Assembly: GCF_013410375.1 (NCBI RefSeq)
Contig: NZ_JACCFL010000001.1
Span: forward strand, 1,922,001 to 1,986,000
Direction: 5' to 3'
DNA: 64,000 nucleotides
From: Leifsonia shinshuensis
Lineage (GTDB): Bacteria > Actinomycetota > Actinomycetes > Actinomycetales > Microbacteriaceae
Shown here piece after piece: positions 24,455-34,330 of this stretch (position 1 is the first letter of the stretch; each line of letters begins with the position of its first letter). The notes under the pieces are model-generated. The model made no database searches. It was not told the DNA's origin and saw only the letters and a program-made list of their open reading frames with translations. The translations under genes were made by a program, and so were the position numbers.

Positions 24455-25432
24455 ATGGCTGCTCCCGCGAACCCCTTCGGCCAGGTGCTCGTCGCCCTGG
24501 TCACGCCCTTCACCGCCGACGGCGAGGTCGACTGGGCCGGCGTGGAGAAGCACATCGACGACGTCATCGTCGCGGGCGCCGACGGCATCGTCGTCACGGG
24601 CACCACGGGGGAGACCTCGACCCTCACCGACGCCGAGAAGCTGCGCCTCGTCGAGGTCGGCAAGGACGTCGCGGGCGGCCGGGCCAAGATCATCACCGGC
24701 GGCGGCTCCAACGAGACCGCCCACGCCATCCAGCTCTACAAGCAGAGCGAGAAGGCGGGCGCCGACGGCGTGATGATCGTCACGCCGTACTACAACAAGC
24801 CGACGCAGGCCGGCGTGCTCACCCACTTCCGCATGATCGCGGACTCGACGGACCTGCCGGTCATCCTCTACGACATCCCGGGACGCACCGGCATCCCGAT
24901 CAAATACGAGACGATCCTGCGCATCGCCAAGCACCCCAACGTGCTGGCGATCAAGGATGCCAAGGGCGACTTCAGCGAGGTCAGCCGGGTGCTCAACCAG
25001 ACCGACCTCCTGTACTTCTCCGGCGACGACGCCAACGTGCTCCCGCACCTCTCGATCGGCGCCACCGGCCTGATCGGCGTCACGGCCAACATCGCGGCCA
25101 CGCCCTACCGGCAGATCGTCGACGCGGTCAATGCGGGCGACCTGGCCACGGCCACCGCCGCCCACAAGAAGCTCGAGCCCCTGGTGCGCGCCGTGATGAC
25201 CCACGTTCCCGGCACCGTCGCGGCCAAGTACATCCTGCACGGCCTGGGGCGCATCTCCAGCCCGCGCGTCCGGCTCCCGCTGGTCGGCCCGGAGGAGTGG
25301 GAGGCAGCCCAGATCGAGGACGAGCTCGACCTCGTCCGCGACATCCCCGGCGCCGACTTCTCCAACTTCCGCCCCGACCGCAACGCCGCAGCAGGCGGCG
25401 CGCTGCCCAAGGTCGCCGGGGCCACACGCTAG
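24455..25432 (+). CDS. dapA: 4-hydroxy-tetrahydrodipicolinate synthase DapA
   Basis: Class I aldolase (325 aa) condensing pyruvate and aspartate semialdehyde, the committed step to diaminopimelate. TGTTGETSTL carries the substrate-site threonines, VMIVTPYYNKP the catalytic tyrosine, YDIPGRTGI the conserved GRTG, and AIKDAKGD the Schiff-base lysine. Length is slightly above the usual 290-300 owing to the C-terminus. RNase J follows 72 bp on, the normal actinobacterial neighbour; short inverted repeats (GGCCGCT/AGCGGCC, 25433-25447) just after the stop could reduce read-through. Confidence 0.95.
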   Translation: MAAPANPFGQVLVALVTPFTADGEVDWAGVEKHIDDVIVAGADGIVVTGTTGETSTLTDAEKLRLVEVGKDVAGGRAKIITGGGSNETAHAIQLYKQSEKAGADGVMIVTPYYNKPTQAGVLTHFRMIADSTDLPVILYDIPGRTGIPIKYETILRIAKHPNVLAIKDAKGDFSEVSRVLNQTDLLYFSGDDANVLPHLSIGATGLIGVTANIAATPYRQIVDAVNAGDLATATAAHKKLEPLVRAVMTHVPGTVAAKYILHGLGRISSPRVRLPLVGPEEWEAAQIEDELDLVRDIPGADFSNFRPDRNAAAGGALPKVAGATR

Positions 25433-25504
25433 GGCCGCTCAGCGGCCGGTTCCACCCCGGGCCACCGCCCGGACGCACGTACACACCTGAACATTGGAGG
25501 GCAG

Positions 25505-27181
25505 ATGCCCAACCTCGTCTCCGAGCCTCCGGCTCTCGAACCCGGAACGCTCCGGATCATCCCCACCGGCGGTCTCGGCGAGATCGGCCGCAACATGACC
25601 GTCTTCGAATACGAAGGCAAGCTCCTCATCGTCGACTGCGGCGTCCTGTTCCCCGAGCAGGACCAGCCGGGCGTCGACCTGATCCTGCCCGACTTCGCCC
25701 CGGTCCGCGACCGGCTCGACGACGTGCTCGGCGTGGTGCTCACCCACGGACACGAGGACCACATCGGCGCGGTGCCCTACCTGCTCAAGCTGCGCGCCGA
25801 CATCCCGCTCATCGGCTCGGGCCTCACGCTCGCGCTCGTGGAGGCGAAGCTCAAGGAGCACCGCATCCAGCCGTACACGCTCACGGTCGCGGAGGGGCGC
25901 ACCGAGCAGCTCGGCCCGTTCGACCTGGAGTTCGTCGCGGTCAACCACTCCATCCCCGACGCGCTCGCCGTGGCCATCACCACGCCCGCCGGCACGGTGC
26001 TGCACACCGGCGACTTCAAGATGGACCAGCTCCCGCTCGACGACCGGCTCACCGACCTGCGCGCCTTCGCGCGGCTGGGCGAGAGGGGCGTCGACCTGTT
26101 CATGGCCGACTCCACCAACGCCGACGTCCCCGGCTTCACGCCGCTGGAGCGCTCGATCGGCCCGGTGCTCGACACCGTGATCGCCCGCGCCCCGCGCCGG
26201 GTGATCGTCGCCAGCTTCTCCAGCCACGTCCACCGCGTCCAGCAGGTGCTCGACGCCGCCGCCGCGAACGGCCGCCGGGTCGCGCTGCTCGGCCGCTCGA
26301 TGGTGCGCAATATGACCATCGCCGCCGAGCTCGGCTACCTCAAGGTGCCCGAGGGCGTGCTCATCGACTACAAGAAGGCCGCCGACCTGCCCGACGACGA
26401 GATCGTCTACATGTCGACCGGCTCCCAGGGCGAGCCGATGGCGGTGCTCGCGCGCATGGCGAACCTCGACCACCAGATCGAGGTCGGCCACGGCGACACG
26501 GTCATCCTGGCCTCCAGCCTCATCCCCGGCAACGAGAACGCCGTCTACCGCGTGATCGACGGGCTGACCAAGCTCGGCGCGAACGTCGTGCACAAGGGCA
26601 ACGCCAAGGTGCACGTCTCCGGCCACGCGGCCGCGGGCGAGCTGCTCTACTGCTACAACATCCTCAAGCCGCGCAACGTGATGCCCGTGCACGGCGAGTA
26701 CCGCCACCTGGTGGCCAACGCCCGGCTCGCGATGGACACCGGCGTCCCCGAGGCGAACACGATCATCGCCGAGGACGGCACCGTGGTGGACCTGCGCGAC
26801 GGGGTCGCCCGCGTGGTCGGCCAGCTCGACCTCGGCTTCGTGTACGTGGACGGCTCGAGCGTCGGCGAGATCACGGACGCCGACCTCAAGGACCGGCGGA
26901 TCCTCGGCGAGGAGGGCTTCATCTCGATCATCGTCGTGGTGGAGGCCGCCAGCGGCCGCATCGTCACCGGCCCGGAGATCCACGCCCGCGGCTTCGCGGA
27001 GGACGACGCGGTGTTCGACGACGTCAAGCCGAAGATCGCCGCCGCGCTCGCCGATGCGGCGCACAACGGCGTCCGCGACTCGCACGCGCTGTCGCAGGTC
27101 GTGCGCCGTACCGTGGGCCGCTGGGTCAACACCAGCTACCGCCGCCGTCCGATGATCGTGCCGCTCGTCATCGAGGCGTGA
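25505..27181 (+). CDS. rnj: Ribonuclease J
   Basis: Metallo-beta-lactamase/beta-CASP ribonuclease, 558 aa, with 5'-3' exonuclease and endonuclease activity in mRNA decay and rRNA maturation. Zinc ligands are in LTHGHEDHIGAVPYLL; beta-CASP motifs include FMADSTNAD, ASFSSHVHRVQQ, TGSQGEPMAVL and HVSGHAAAGELL; MPVHGEYRHL provides another. The C-terminal domain ends MIVPLVIEA. ATG preceded by TTGGAGGG. The pairing dapA-rnj is conserved in actinobacteria. Confidence 0.95.
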   Translation: MPNLVSEPPALEPGTLRIIPTGGLGEIGRNMTVFEYEGKLLIVDCGVLFPEQDQPGVDLILPDFAPVRDRLDDVLGVVLTHGHEDHIGAVPYLLKLRADIPLIGSGLTLALVEAKLKEHRIQPYTLTVAEGRTEQLGPFDLEFVAVNHSIPDALAVAITTPAGTVLHTGDFKMDQLPLDDRLTDLRAFARLGERGVDLFMADSTNADVPGFTPLERSIGPVLDTVIARAPRRVIVASFSSHVHRVQQVLDAAAANGRRVALLGRSMVRNMTIAAELGYLKVPEGVLIDYKKAADLPDDEIVYMSTGSQGEPMAVLARMANLDHQIEVGHGDTVILASSLIPGNENAVYRVIDGLTKLGANVVHKGNAKVHVSGHAAAGELLYCYNILKPRNVMPVHGEYRHLVANARLAMDTGVPEANTIIAEDGTVVDLRDGVARVVGQLDLGFVYVDGSSVGEITDADLKDRRILGEEGFISIIVVVEAASGRIVTGPEIHARGFAEDDAVFDDVKPKIAAALADAAHNGVRDSHALSQVVRRTVGRWVNTSYRRRPMIVPLVIEA

Positions 27182-27203
27182 ACGGGGTTTCTGAGAGAAC
27201 CTA

Positions 27204-27209
27204 TAAGAT
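27204..27209 (+). promoter_or_regulatory. Candidate -10 element TAAGAT for the export operon
   Basis: TAAGAT within CTATAAGATC, about 50 bp before the adaptor start; an unusually AT-rich patch in a GC-rich gap, hence a likely promoter for the next three genes. Confidence 0.45.
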
Positions 27210-27258
27210 CGGACTCACGTGACGCCGGGGGCCGGCGCACGCGAGTGAAAGGCTGCAT

Positions 27259-28326
27259 GTGGGGGTCATGCGACGCTGGGTGTTCCCGGCCATCCGTATC
27301 GTCCTGGTCGCGGCGATCGCCGTCGCGCTGGTGAAGCTGGCGTTCTTCCCGAGCGGGGAGGCGACGGCGGCGGACCCGGCGACGCCGACCGGCGAGCTGA
27401 CGGACCCGGTCGCCACGGTGGCGACCGGCACGATCGTGAACGACGTGACCGTGACCGGTTCGATCGTCGCCGACGACGCCGTCCCCGCGCGGGCGACCGC
27501 CGCGGGGACGGTCAACAAGGTGCGGGCGACGGTCGGCCAGCCGGTCGAGGCCGGTGCGGTGCTCTTCGACATCCGGGTCGAGACGCCGCGCGACCCTGTC
27601 CTGGAGACGCTGCCGGACGGTTCGCAGGTCCTTACCGAGCGGAAGCCCGCCGTCAGCTACGTGGAGGTCGACGCGCCCATCGCCGGCGTGCTGAGCGAGC
27701 TGCCGGTTCTCGCGGGCCAGAGCGTCTCGATCGGCGACAAGGTCGGCTCCGTCGCGCCTCCGACGTTCTCGGTCACGGCCAAGCTGCCCGCCGAGCAGCA
27801 GTACCGCCTGGTCGACCGGCCGACCGAGGGGACGGTCACGGTCAAGGGCGGCCCCGCCCCGTTCACCTGCACCGGGCTGACCATCACGACGCCGCCGGCG
27901 ACCGCGGCCGACACGGCGCCGAACACGCAGCCGGGCACGGGCGCCGGCGGCGGCGGAGGAGGCGACGCGACCACGACCGTGCGCTGCGCGGTCCCTGCCG
28001 CGGTGCGGGTCTTCGCCGGGCTGCGCGCCGACGTGACGATCTCCGCCGGTCGCGCCGAGAACGTGCTGACCGTGCCGACCACGGCGGTGAAGGGCTCGAG
28101 CGAGAAGGGCATCGTCTACGTCCCCGACGCGAAGGGCGGCGATCCGGCGGAGGTCGAGGTCGCGCTCGGCCTCACCGACGGCACCTCCGTCGAGGTCAAG
28201 TCAGGCCTGAAGGAGGGCGACAGCGTGCTGCAGTTCGTGCCGGGCGCCACGACGCCGGCCGGCGGCTGCATGCCGAGCGGCAACGGGGTGGTCTGCACGG
28301 ACCCCGGCGCGGTCACCGGGCCGTGA
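27259..28326 (+). CDS. HlyD/MacA-like membrane-fusion (adaptor) protein of an ABC exporter
   Basis: 355 residues. One N-terminal membrane helix (about 8-28), then a periplasmic-adaptor-like core: VTVTGSIVADDAVPARATAAGTVNKVRATVGQPVEAGAVLFDI is the biotinyl-lipoyl-like half-motif, with LTVPTTAVKGSSEKGIVYV and VEVKSGLKEGDSVL typical of MacA/HlyD C-terminal domains. A Gly-rich linker (GAGGGGGGD) interrupts the middle, and a Cys pair is near the end. GTG start with GAAAGG six nt before; ATG at 27268 is an alternative. Overlaps the ATPase gene by 4 bp. In a Gram-positive it would sit outside the membrane; the exported compound is unknown. Confidence 0.8.
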   Translation: MGVMRRWVFPAIRIVLVAAIAVALVKLAFFPSGEATAADPATPTGELTDPVATVATGTIVNDVTVTGSIVADDAVPARATAAGTVNKVRATVGQPVEAGAVLFDIRVETPRDPVLETLPDGSQVLTERKPAVSYVEVDAPIAGVLSELPVLAGQSVSIGDKVGSVAPPTFSVTAKLPAEQQYRLVDRPTEGTVTVKGGPAPFTCTGLTITTPPATAADTAPNTQPGTGAGGGGGGDATTTVRCAVPAAVRVFAGLRADVTISAGRAENVLTVPTTAVKGSSEKGIVYVPDAKGGDPAEVEVALGLTDGTSVEVKSGLKEGDSVLQFVPGATTPAGGCMPSGNGVVCTDPGAVTGP

Positions 28327-29021
28327 CCGCGCTGCTGCGGCTGAGCGGGGTGACCAAGACCGTCCGGATCCCCGACGCCGCGCCGCTCACCATCCTGGAC
28401 GGCGTCGACCTGGTCGTCGAGCCGGGCGAGCGGGTGTCCGTCGTCGGCCGCTCCGGGTCGGGCAAGTCGACACTGCTCAACATCCTCGGCCTCCTGGATT
28501 CCCCGAGCAGCGGCGCCTTCGAGTTCGAGGGCGTGCCCGTCGAGCGGATCGGCGGCCGCGCCCGCGACCTGCGTCGCGGCGCCGACGTCGGGTTCGTCTT
28601 CCAGCAGTTCAACCTGCTCTCCGGCCGCACCGCCCTGGAGAACGTCATGACCCCGCTGCTCTACGCGACCGGCCGGCGATTCTGGCGGCGCAGGGCGCTG
28701 GCGACCGAGATGCTCGAGCGGGTCGGCCTCGGCCACCGGCTCGACTCGCTGCCGGAGGTGCTTTCCGGCGGCGAGCAGCAGCGCGTCGCCATCGCGCGGG
28801 CGCTCGTGCGCGGCCCGCGGCTCATCCTCGCCGACGAGCCGACCGGGGCGCTCGACGTCGAGACCGGCGCGAGCGTGATCGACCTGCTCGAAGAGGTGGC
28901 CGCCGAGAACGACGCCGCCCTGGTCGTCATCACCCACGACCCGGCCGTGGCCGCGCGCTCCGAGGTGCGCTACCGCCTCGACGCCGGGCGCCTGCACGCC
29001 GCGGCGGGGGTCGCCGCGTGA
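28323..29021 (+). CDS. ABC transporter ATP-binding protein (MacB/LolD type)
   Basis: 232-residue ATPase. Walker A GRSGSGKST, Q-loop FVFQQFNLLSG, signature LSGGEQQRVAIARAL, Walker B LILADEPTGALD and H-loop VVITHD are all intact. The FQQFNLL and DEPTGALD wording is that of the MacB/LolD/FtsE-like export group. GTG start overlaps the adaptor stop; the stop overlaps the permease start. Energises the transporter formed with the permease encoded next. Confidence 0.92.
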   Translation: MTALLRLSGVTKTVRIPDAAPLTILDGVDLVVEPGERVSVVGRSGSGKSTLLNILGLLDSPSSGAFEFEGVPVERIGGRARDLRRGADVGFVFQQFNLLSGRTALENVMTPLLYATGRRFWRRRALATEMLERVGLGHRLDSLPEVLSGGEQQRVAIARALVRGPRLILADEPTGALDVETGASVIDLLEEVAAENDAALVVITHDPAVAARSEVRYRLDAGRLHAAAGVAA

Positions 29022-30232
29022 ACGCGCTCGCCGCGCTGTGGGGTGCGATCGTGGAGGCCTGGCAGGAGCTGCGCATCCACCGCACCCGCGTACTGCTCTC
29101 GCTGATCGGCGTCGGCGTCGCGGTGTGCGCGCTCAGCTCGGTCGTCGGGCTCGCGAACATCGCCGAGCAGGGGATGCGCGAGAACAGCGAGCGCTGGGGC
29201 GGCCGGCCGGCGCTGATCGCGGTCTTCCCGTCGGGGGAGGGCTCCGCGAGCGAGACGCGCCTGGACGCGGCGTGGGCCGCGATCCTGAAGCGCCACGACA
29301 TCCGGTACTCCTCGAAGGTCGGCTCGTCGGCCCTCCCCGTCCAGTTCCGGGACGGCGTGACGACGGTGCCGGTGCAGACCGTCGACCCGTCCTACGCCAG
29401 GATGCACCGCACGGTGGTCGCCCAGGGCCGCTGGTTCCTGGCGGCCGACGAACAGCTGCTCGCCCCTCCGGTCATCGTCAACGAGGCGTTCTGGCGCAGG
29501 CTCGGCTCGCCGTCGCTCGCCGCGCACCCCACCGCCACGGTCCGGAAGGGCGAGACGAAGGTCACGGCGGTCGTGGTCGGCGTGATGAAGACGCCGGACG
29601 CGCCGGACGACGCGACCGCGATCATCCTGAACTCCGCCCTCGACCGGCTGACCGGGGGCCGGAACGCGGACTACGGGCCGCCGTCGCTGGAGGCCTGGGT
29701 GCCGCCGGAGCGCGCCAAGCCGCTGGTCGACGCGATCACGGCCGAGTTCGACCAAGCGCTCGGGCAGGGCGCCGTCAGCGTCAGCCGCAACGACTACCTC
29801 GCTCACCAGGACAGCGACCCGCTGCTGTATTTCAAGCTCGTCGTCGGCGGTGTGGCGGTGCTCATCCTGCTCCTCGGCGCGCTCGGGCTGGTCAACATCG
29901 CCATGGTGACGGTGCGGCATCGCATCCGCGAGATCGGCGTGCGGCGCAGCTTCGGCGCGACCAGCGCCCGGGTGTTCTTCGCGGTCATGATGGAGAGCGT
30001 GGTCGCGACGGTGGTGGCGGGCGCGGCCGGTGTCGGCCTGTCCGTGCTGATCGTCAAGAGCCCGTGGGTGGAGGAGCTGCTCGGCCGGGGGATGATCGCG
30101 GACATGCCGCCGTTCCCGGTGGAAGCCGCCGTGCTCGGGCTGGTCGCCGCGACCGCGGTCGGCGCGCTGGCGGGGCTGCTGCCCGCGCTCGTCGCCGTCC
30201 GGGTGAAGGTCATCGACGCCATCCGGTACTGA
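29018..30232 (+). CDS. ABC transporter permease (MacB/FtsX family)
   Basis: 404-residue permease with the MacB topology: one N-terminal helix (about 25-45, in RTRVLLSLIGVGVAVCALSSVVGLA), a large extracytoplasmic domain (about 50-270), and three C-terminal helices ending RVKVIDAIRY. MVTVRHRIREIGVRRSFGAT is the coupling helix of FtsX-like permeases. Forms with the two upstream genes a MacAB-like exporter or peptide/antibiotic extrusion pump; the substrate is not deducible. Last gene of the operon: 50 bp later a GNAT gene has its own promoter. Confidence 0.9.
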   Translation: MNALAALWGAIVEAWQELRIHRTRVLLSLIGVGVAVCALSSVVGLANIAEQGMRENSERWGGRPALIAVFPSGEGSASETRLDAAWAAILKRHDIRYSSKVGSSALPVQFRDGVTTVPVQTVDPSYARMHRTVVAQGRWFLAADEQLLAPPVIVNEAFWRRLGSPSLAAHPTATVRKGETKVTAVVVGVMKTPDAPDDATAIILNSALDRLTGGRNADYGPPSLEAWVPPERAKPLVDAITAEFDQALGQGAVSVSRNDYLAHQDSDPLLYFKLVVGGVAVLILLLGALGLVNIAMVTVRHRIREIGVRRSFGATSARVFFAVMMESVVATVVAGAAGVGLSVLIVKSPWVEELLGRGMIADMPPFPVEAAVLGLVAATAVGALAGLLPALVAVRVKVIDAIRY

Positions 30233-30270
30233 CCGAGCGGTCTGTAACCCGCACGAAACACGGCGGCGAG

Positions 30271-30276
30271 TAGCGT
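30271..30276 (+). promoter_or_regulatory. -10 element TAGCGT, leaderless start
   Basis: TAGCGT ends 6 nt before the GNAT ATG at 30283. Confidence 0.55.
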
Positions 30277-30282
30277 TCAGCC

Positions 30283-30774
30283 ATGGCAGGGTTCCGGATC
30301 CGGCAGGCGGCGGCGGAGGATGCGCGCATCCTCGCCGACATGCTCGTCGAGGCCGCGAACTGGAACGCTTTGCGCGCACGCCCGCGCGTCGCCGTGCTGG
30401 AGGACCCGAAGGTGCTGCGCTACGTCGCCGGCTGGAAGCGGCCGGGCGACTTCGGCTGCGTCGCCGAGGACACCCACGGCGCCCCAGTGGGCGCCTGCTG
30501 GGCGCGGCTGTTCCCCGCCGACGAGCCGGGGAGCGGGTTCGTCGCGGTCGGCGTGCCGGAGCTGACGCTCGGGGTCAACACGCAGTGGCGGGCGCAGGGC
30601 GTCGGCCGCGCGCTCCTGCAGGAGCTCGGGAGGCTGGCCGCCGGCTCCGGTGCGAACCGGCTCAGCCTGAGCGTCGAGCGGGCCAACTTCGCCCAGCGGC
30701 TCTACGTGAGCGAGGGCTACATCACGGTGGAGTCGCGAGCGACCGCCGACACGATGGTGCGCGCCGTCCGCTGA
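30283..30774 (+). CDS. GNAT-family N-acetyltransferase
   Basis: 163-residue acetyltransferase with the acetyl-CoA motif LTLGVNTQWRAQGVGRALLQELGRLA (about 94-119) and a C-terminal NFAQRLYVSEGYITVES. The N-terminal half, FRIRQAAAEDARILADMLVEAANWN, is the usual first strand and helix. Single-gene unit with a predicted leaderless mRNA, between the exporter and ftsK. The acceptor substrate is unknown. Confidence 0.85.
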   Translation: MAGFRIRQAAAEDARILADMLVEAANWNALRARPRVAVLEDPKVLRYVAGWKRPGDFGCVAEDTHGAPVGACWARLFPADEPGSGFVAVGVPELTLGVNTQWRAQGVGRALLQELGRLAAGSGANRLSLSVERANFAQRLYVSEGYITVESRATADTMVRAVR

Positions 30775-30888
30775 GGCGCGTTCCCCCGCAGCGTGGTCCC
30801 TCACGGCCGGCGTCCCTCACAGCCGCGCCACGCCGCCGATTTTCCCCGATTCCAGCGCGTGATCCGCCCCCCTGCCGGGGGTCCGAAG

Positions 30889-30894
30889 TAGCGT
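30889..30894 (+). promoter_or_regulatory. -10 element TAGCGT, leaderless start of ftsK
   Basis: TAGCGT ends 7 nt before the ATG at 30902. An in-frame GTG at 30893 overlaps this element, which argues for the ATG. Confidence 0.55.
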
Positions 30895-30901
30895 GGAACC
30901 T

Positions 30902-33700
30902 ATGGCTACGAGCACCAAGTCGACATCGTCCGCCCGGGGGTCCGGTCGCGGCGGCTCGACGGCGCGCAAACCGGCCGCCAAGACCGCGTCCAAGACCGCG
31001 ACCCAGAAGACCGTCGCCTACCCGGCCGCCGACGGCGCGCCCAGCCCGCTCGTCCGCGCCTGGATGGGGCTCGCCCACCTGACCGGCGGCGCGTTCCGCG
31101 CGCTCGGGCCGGAGAAGCTGAGCAAGGAGGAGCGGAGGGACGGGTTCCCGTTCTTCATCGTCCTCCTGGCGATCGCCGGTGTCGTCGTGGAGTGGTTCCT
31201 GATCAACGACCAGGTCGCCCGGACGCTCGACTCCTGGACCTTCGGCCTGCTCGTCGGCCGCGTCGCCTTCCCGCTGCCCGTGATCATGGTGATCTTCGCC
31301 GCGTGGCTCTTCCGGCATCCCAGTTCCGTGCACGACAACACGCGGATCGGGATCGGCCTCACTATCCTGCTGCTGACCGTCTCGGGCCTCTGCCATCTGT
31401 TCAGCCATCACCCGTCGCCCACCGACGGCGTCGCGGCGCTCGCGCAGGCCGGTGGAATGCTCGGCTGGCTCATCGCCGCACCGCTGTCCTGGCTCATCAC
31501 GCCGTACGGGGCGGCGGCCGTCATCATCCTGCTGCTGATCCTCAGCCTCTTCATCATCACCAAGACGCCCCCGAACAAGCTGCCCGCGCGCATGCGCGAG
31601 CTGTACGCCTACCTGTTCGGCGCCCAGCTGCCGACGGAGGAGGAGCGCCAGGAGGCCAGGGACGAGCGCAAGAACCAGCGCACCGAGCAGGTCGAGCTCG
31701 ACGGCCTGGACGAGCCGGAGGGCGAGACCGCCCTGCCGTGGTGGCGTCGCAACAAGTCGCAGCGCGAGGAGGACCCGGACTACGAGGCGCCGGCCGACCT
31801 CACCGAGGTGTTCGGCACTCCCGCGCGCGGCAAGGGCGAGTTCGCCTCGGCGCTCGAGCCCGACCCGGCGAGCGAGCACTACAACACCGAGGTGCTCGGC
31901 GAGCTCGCCAACGCGGAGACCGTGCTGCAGCGCTTCACCGGCGAGCTCCCGCCGACCGCGGCCGCCGCGCCCATCGCGCCGACCGCGCCTGCGGTCCTGC
32001 CGGGCTTCCAGGCGGGCGCGGACGACTTCGACGAGACCGCGGCGCCGGACGACAGCCCGCAGCCGACCGCGCCGTACCACCTGCCGTCGGCCTCGATGCT
32101 GGCCGCGGGGACGCCCGCGAAGATCCGCTCCAGCGCGAACGAGGAGATCGTCGCCGCGATCACCGAGGTGCTGACCCAGTTCGGGGTCGACGCCAAGGTC
32201 ACCGGCTACTCGCGCGGCCCGACAGTCACCCAGTACGAGATCGAGCTCGGCCCCGGCGTCAAGGTCGAGCGGGTCACCGCGCTCAGCAAGAACCTCTCCT
32301 ACGCGGTCGCGAGCAACGAGGTGCGCATCCTCTCGCCGATCCCGGGCAAGAGCGCGATCGGCGTCGAGATCCCGAACAGCGACCGCGAGATCGTCTCGCT
32401 CGGCGACATCCTGCGCTCGCCGGCCGCGGCCAAGAGCACGCACCCGATGACGATCGGCGTCGGCAAGGACGTCGGCGGCGGGTTCGTCGTCGCGAATCTC
32501 GCCAAGATGCCGCACCTCCTGGTGGCCGGCTCCACCGGCTCCGGAAAGTCCAGCTTCGTCAACTCGATGATCACCAGCCTCCTGATGCGCGCGAAGCCGT
32601 CCGAGGTGCGCATGGTGCTCATCGACCCGAAGCGCGTCGAGCTCACGATCTACGGCGGCGTCCCGCACCTCATCACGCCCATCATCACGAGCCCCAAGAA
32701 GGCCGCGGAGGCCCTGCAGTGGGTCGTCAAAGAGATGGACATGCGGTACGACGACCTGGCGAGCTTCGGCTTCCGGCACATCGACGACTTCAACAAGGCG
32801 GTCGTCAACAACGAGATCGTGCTGCCGGAGGGCAGCGAGCGCAAGCTCAAGCCCTACCCGTACCTGCTCGTGGTCGTGGACGAGCTCGCCGACCTGATGA
32901 TGGTCGCCCCGCGCGACGTCGAGGACTCGATCGTCCGCATCACCCAGCTCGCGCGCGCGTCCGGCATCCACCTGGTGCTGGCGACGCAGCGCCCGTCGGT
33001 CGACGTCGTCACCGGTCTCATCAAGGCGAACGTGCCGTCCCGGCTCGCGTTCGCCGTGACCAGCGTCACCGACTCGCGCGTCATCCTCGACCAGCCCGGG
33101 GCCGACAAGCTGATCGGCCAGGGCGACGGGCTCTTCCTGCCGATGGGCGCGTCCAAGGCGCTGCGCGTGCAGGGCGCGTGGGTGAACGAGGACGAGATCC
33201 AGAAGGTCGTCGATCACGTCACCCGCCAGGCCAGGCCGGAGTACCGGCAGGACGTCACGGCGGGCGCCGAGAAGAAGCAGATCGACTCCGACATCGGCGA
33301 CGACCTCGAGCTGCTGCTCGCGGCGGCCGAGCTCGTCGTCTCGTCGCAGTTCGGCTCCACCTCGATGCTCCAGCGCAAGCTGCGGGTCGGCTTCGCCAAG
33401 GCGGGCCGGCTCATGGACCTGCTGGAGTCCCGGGAGATCGTCGGACCGTCCGAGGGCTCCAAGGCGCGCGACGTGCTCGTGACCGCGGAGCAGTTGCCGC
33501 AGGTGCTGGCGCGCCTGCGCGGAGAGGAGCCGCCCTCGCGCCCCGCGGGCACTCCCGCTCCGGCCGCTCAGCCGGCGGCGCACGACGACGAACACGGCGA
33601 CCGTTACGGAGCAGACCCCGTCGCGGCGATGACCGAGGGCTATCCTGAGGTGGACGGCGACTCGGACGAGGACGCCTGGCAGCTGACCGGCAGGGAGTAG
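30902..33700 (+). CDS. ftsK: DNA translocase FtsK
   Basis: 932-residue FtsK/SpoIIIE ATPase that pumps chromosomal DNA through the closing septum. Order: Ser/Thr/Lys-rich N-terminus; four membrane helices (about 80-225); an acidic/Pro-rich linker (about 240-400); the motor with alpha/beta domains, Walker [10 protein letters not shown] (Lys549) and Walker [14 protein letters not shown]; and the gamma winged-helix domain ([40 protein letters not shown]) that reads polarity sequences. Ends 6 bp before pgsA, a common actinobacterial order. A large reverse-strand open frame over this gene is a GC artefact. Confidence 0.95.
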   Translation: MATSTKSTSSARGSGRGGSTARKPAAKTASKTATQKTVAYPAADGAPSPLVRAWMGLAHLTGGAFRALGPEKLSKEERRDGFPFFIVLLAIAGVVVEWFLINDQVARTLDSWTFGLLVGRVAFPLPVIMVIFAAWLFRHPSSVHDNTRIGIGLTILLLTVSGLCHLFSHHPSPTDGVAALAQAGGMLGWLIAAPLSWLITPYGAAAVIILLLILSLFIITKTPPNKLPARMRELYAYLFGAQLPTEEERQEARDERKNQRTEQVELDGLDEPEGETALPWWRRNKSQREEDPDYEAPADLTEVFGTPARGKGEFASALEPDPASEHYNTEVLGELANAETVLQRFTGELPPTAAAAPIAPTAPAVLPGFQAGADDFDETAAPDDSPQPTAPYHLPSASMLAAGTPAKIRSSANEEIVAAITEVLTQFGVDAKVTGYSRGPTVTQYEIELGPGVKVERVTALSKNLSYAVASNEVRILSPIPGKSAIGVEIPNSDREIVSLGDILRSPAAAKSTHPMTIGVGKDVGGGFVVANLAKMPHLLVAGSTGSGKSSFVNSMITSLLMRAKPSEVRMVLIDPKRVELTIYGGVPHLITPIITSPKKAAEALQWVVKEMDMRYDDLASFGFRHIDDFNKAVVNNEIVLPEGSERKLKPYPYLLVVVDELADLMMVAPRDVEDSIVRITQLARASGIHLVLATQRPSVDVVTGLIKANVPSRLAFAVTSVTDSRVILDQPGADKLIGQGDGLFLPMGASKALRVQGAWVNEDEIQKVVDHVTRQARPEYRQDVTAGAEKKQIDSDIGDDLELLLAAAELVVSSQFGSTSMLQRKLRVGFAKAGRLMDLLESREIVGPSEGSKARDVLVTAEQLPQVLARLRGEEPPSRPAGTPAPAAQPAAHDDEHGDRYGADPVAAMTEGYPEVDGDSDEDAWQLTGRE

Positions 33701-33706
33701 ACAGCG

Positions 33707-34330
33707 ATGTCGGTGCCCGACGCGCCCCCGCCTGCGGCGGCGGACGGCAGGACGAACCGCACGAGCAACTGGAACGTGCCCAACCTCATCACGGTGGTGC
33801 GGATCCTGCTCGCGCCGGTGTTCATCTGGATGCTGCTCGCCGACGCCGGCCACGACGGACCGCTGCGCTGGACCGCCGCCGTGCTCTTCGTGCTCGCCAT
33901 CGCGACCGACGGCGTCGACGGCGCGATCGCGCGCCGCAACAACCTGGTCACCGACCTCGGCAAGCTGCTCGACCCGATCGCTGACAAGGTGCTGACCGGG
34001 GGAGCGCTGGTGTCCCTCTCGATCCTCGGCGAGCTGCCCTGGTGGGTCACCATCGTCATCCTCGTCCGGGAGATCGGCATCACCGTCTACCGGTTCGTCG
34101 TCATCCGCCAGGGCGTCATCGCCGCCTCCCGCGGCGGCAAGATCAAGACCATCGTGCAGTCGGTCGCCATCTCCTTCGCGCTGTTCCCGCTCTGGACGAT
34201 CTTCGGGGACTGGATCTTCTGGGTGAACGGCATCCTGATGACCGCGGCCGTGATCCTCACCGTCGTCACCGGCTTCGACTATCTCTGGCAGGCGTACCGG
34301 GGCCGGAAGGCCAAGCGTGCCGGGACCTGA
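33707..34330 (+). CDS. pgsA: CDP-alcohol phosphatidyltransferase PgsA (phosphatidylglycerophosphate synthase)
   Basis: 207-residue membrane enzyme joining CDP-diacylglycerol to glycerol-3-phosphate, first step to phosphatidylglycerol. The CDP-alcohol phosphotransferase signature is complete: DGVDGAIAR, then a gap, then GKLLDPIADKV. Five to six hydrophobic helices. Starts NVPNLITVVRILLAP after a short polar extension, as in other PgsA proteins. Immediately follows ftsK and overlaps the CinA start by 14 bp. Confidence 0.92.
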   Translation: MSVPDAPPPAAADGRTNRTSNWNVPNLITVVRILLAPVFIWMLLADAGHDGPLRWTAAVLFVLAIATDGVDGAIARRNNLVTDLGKLLDPIADKVLTGGALVSLSILGELPWWVTIVILVREIGITVYRFVVIRQGVIAASRGGKIKTIVQSVAISFALFPLWTIFGDWIFWVNGILMTAAVILTVVTGFDYLWQAYRGRKAKRAGT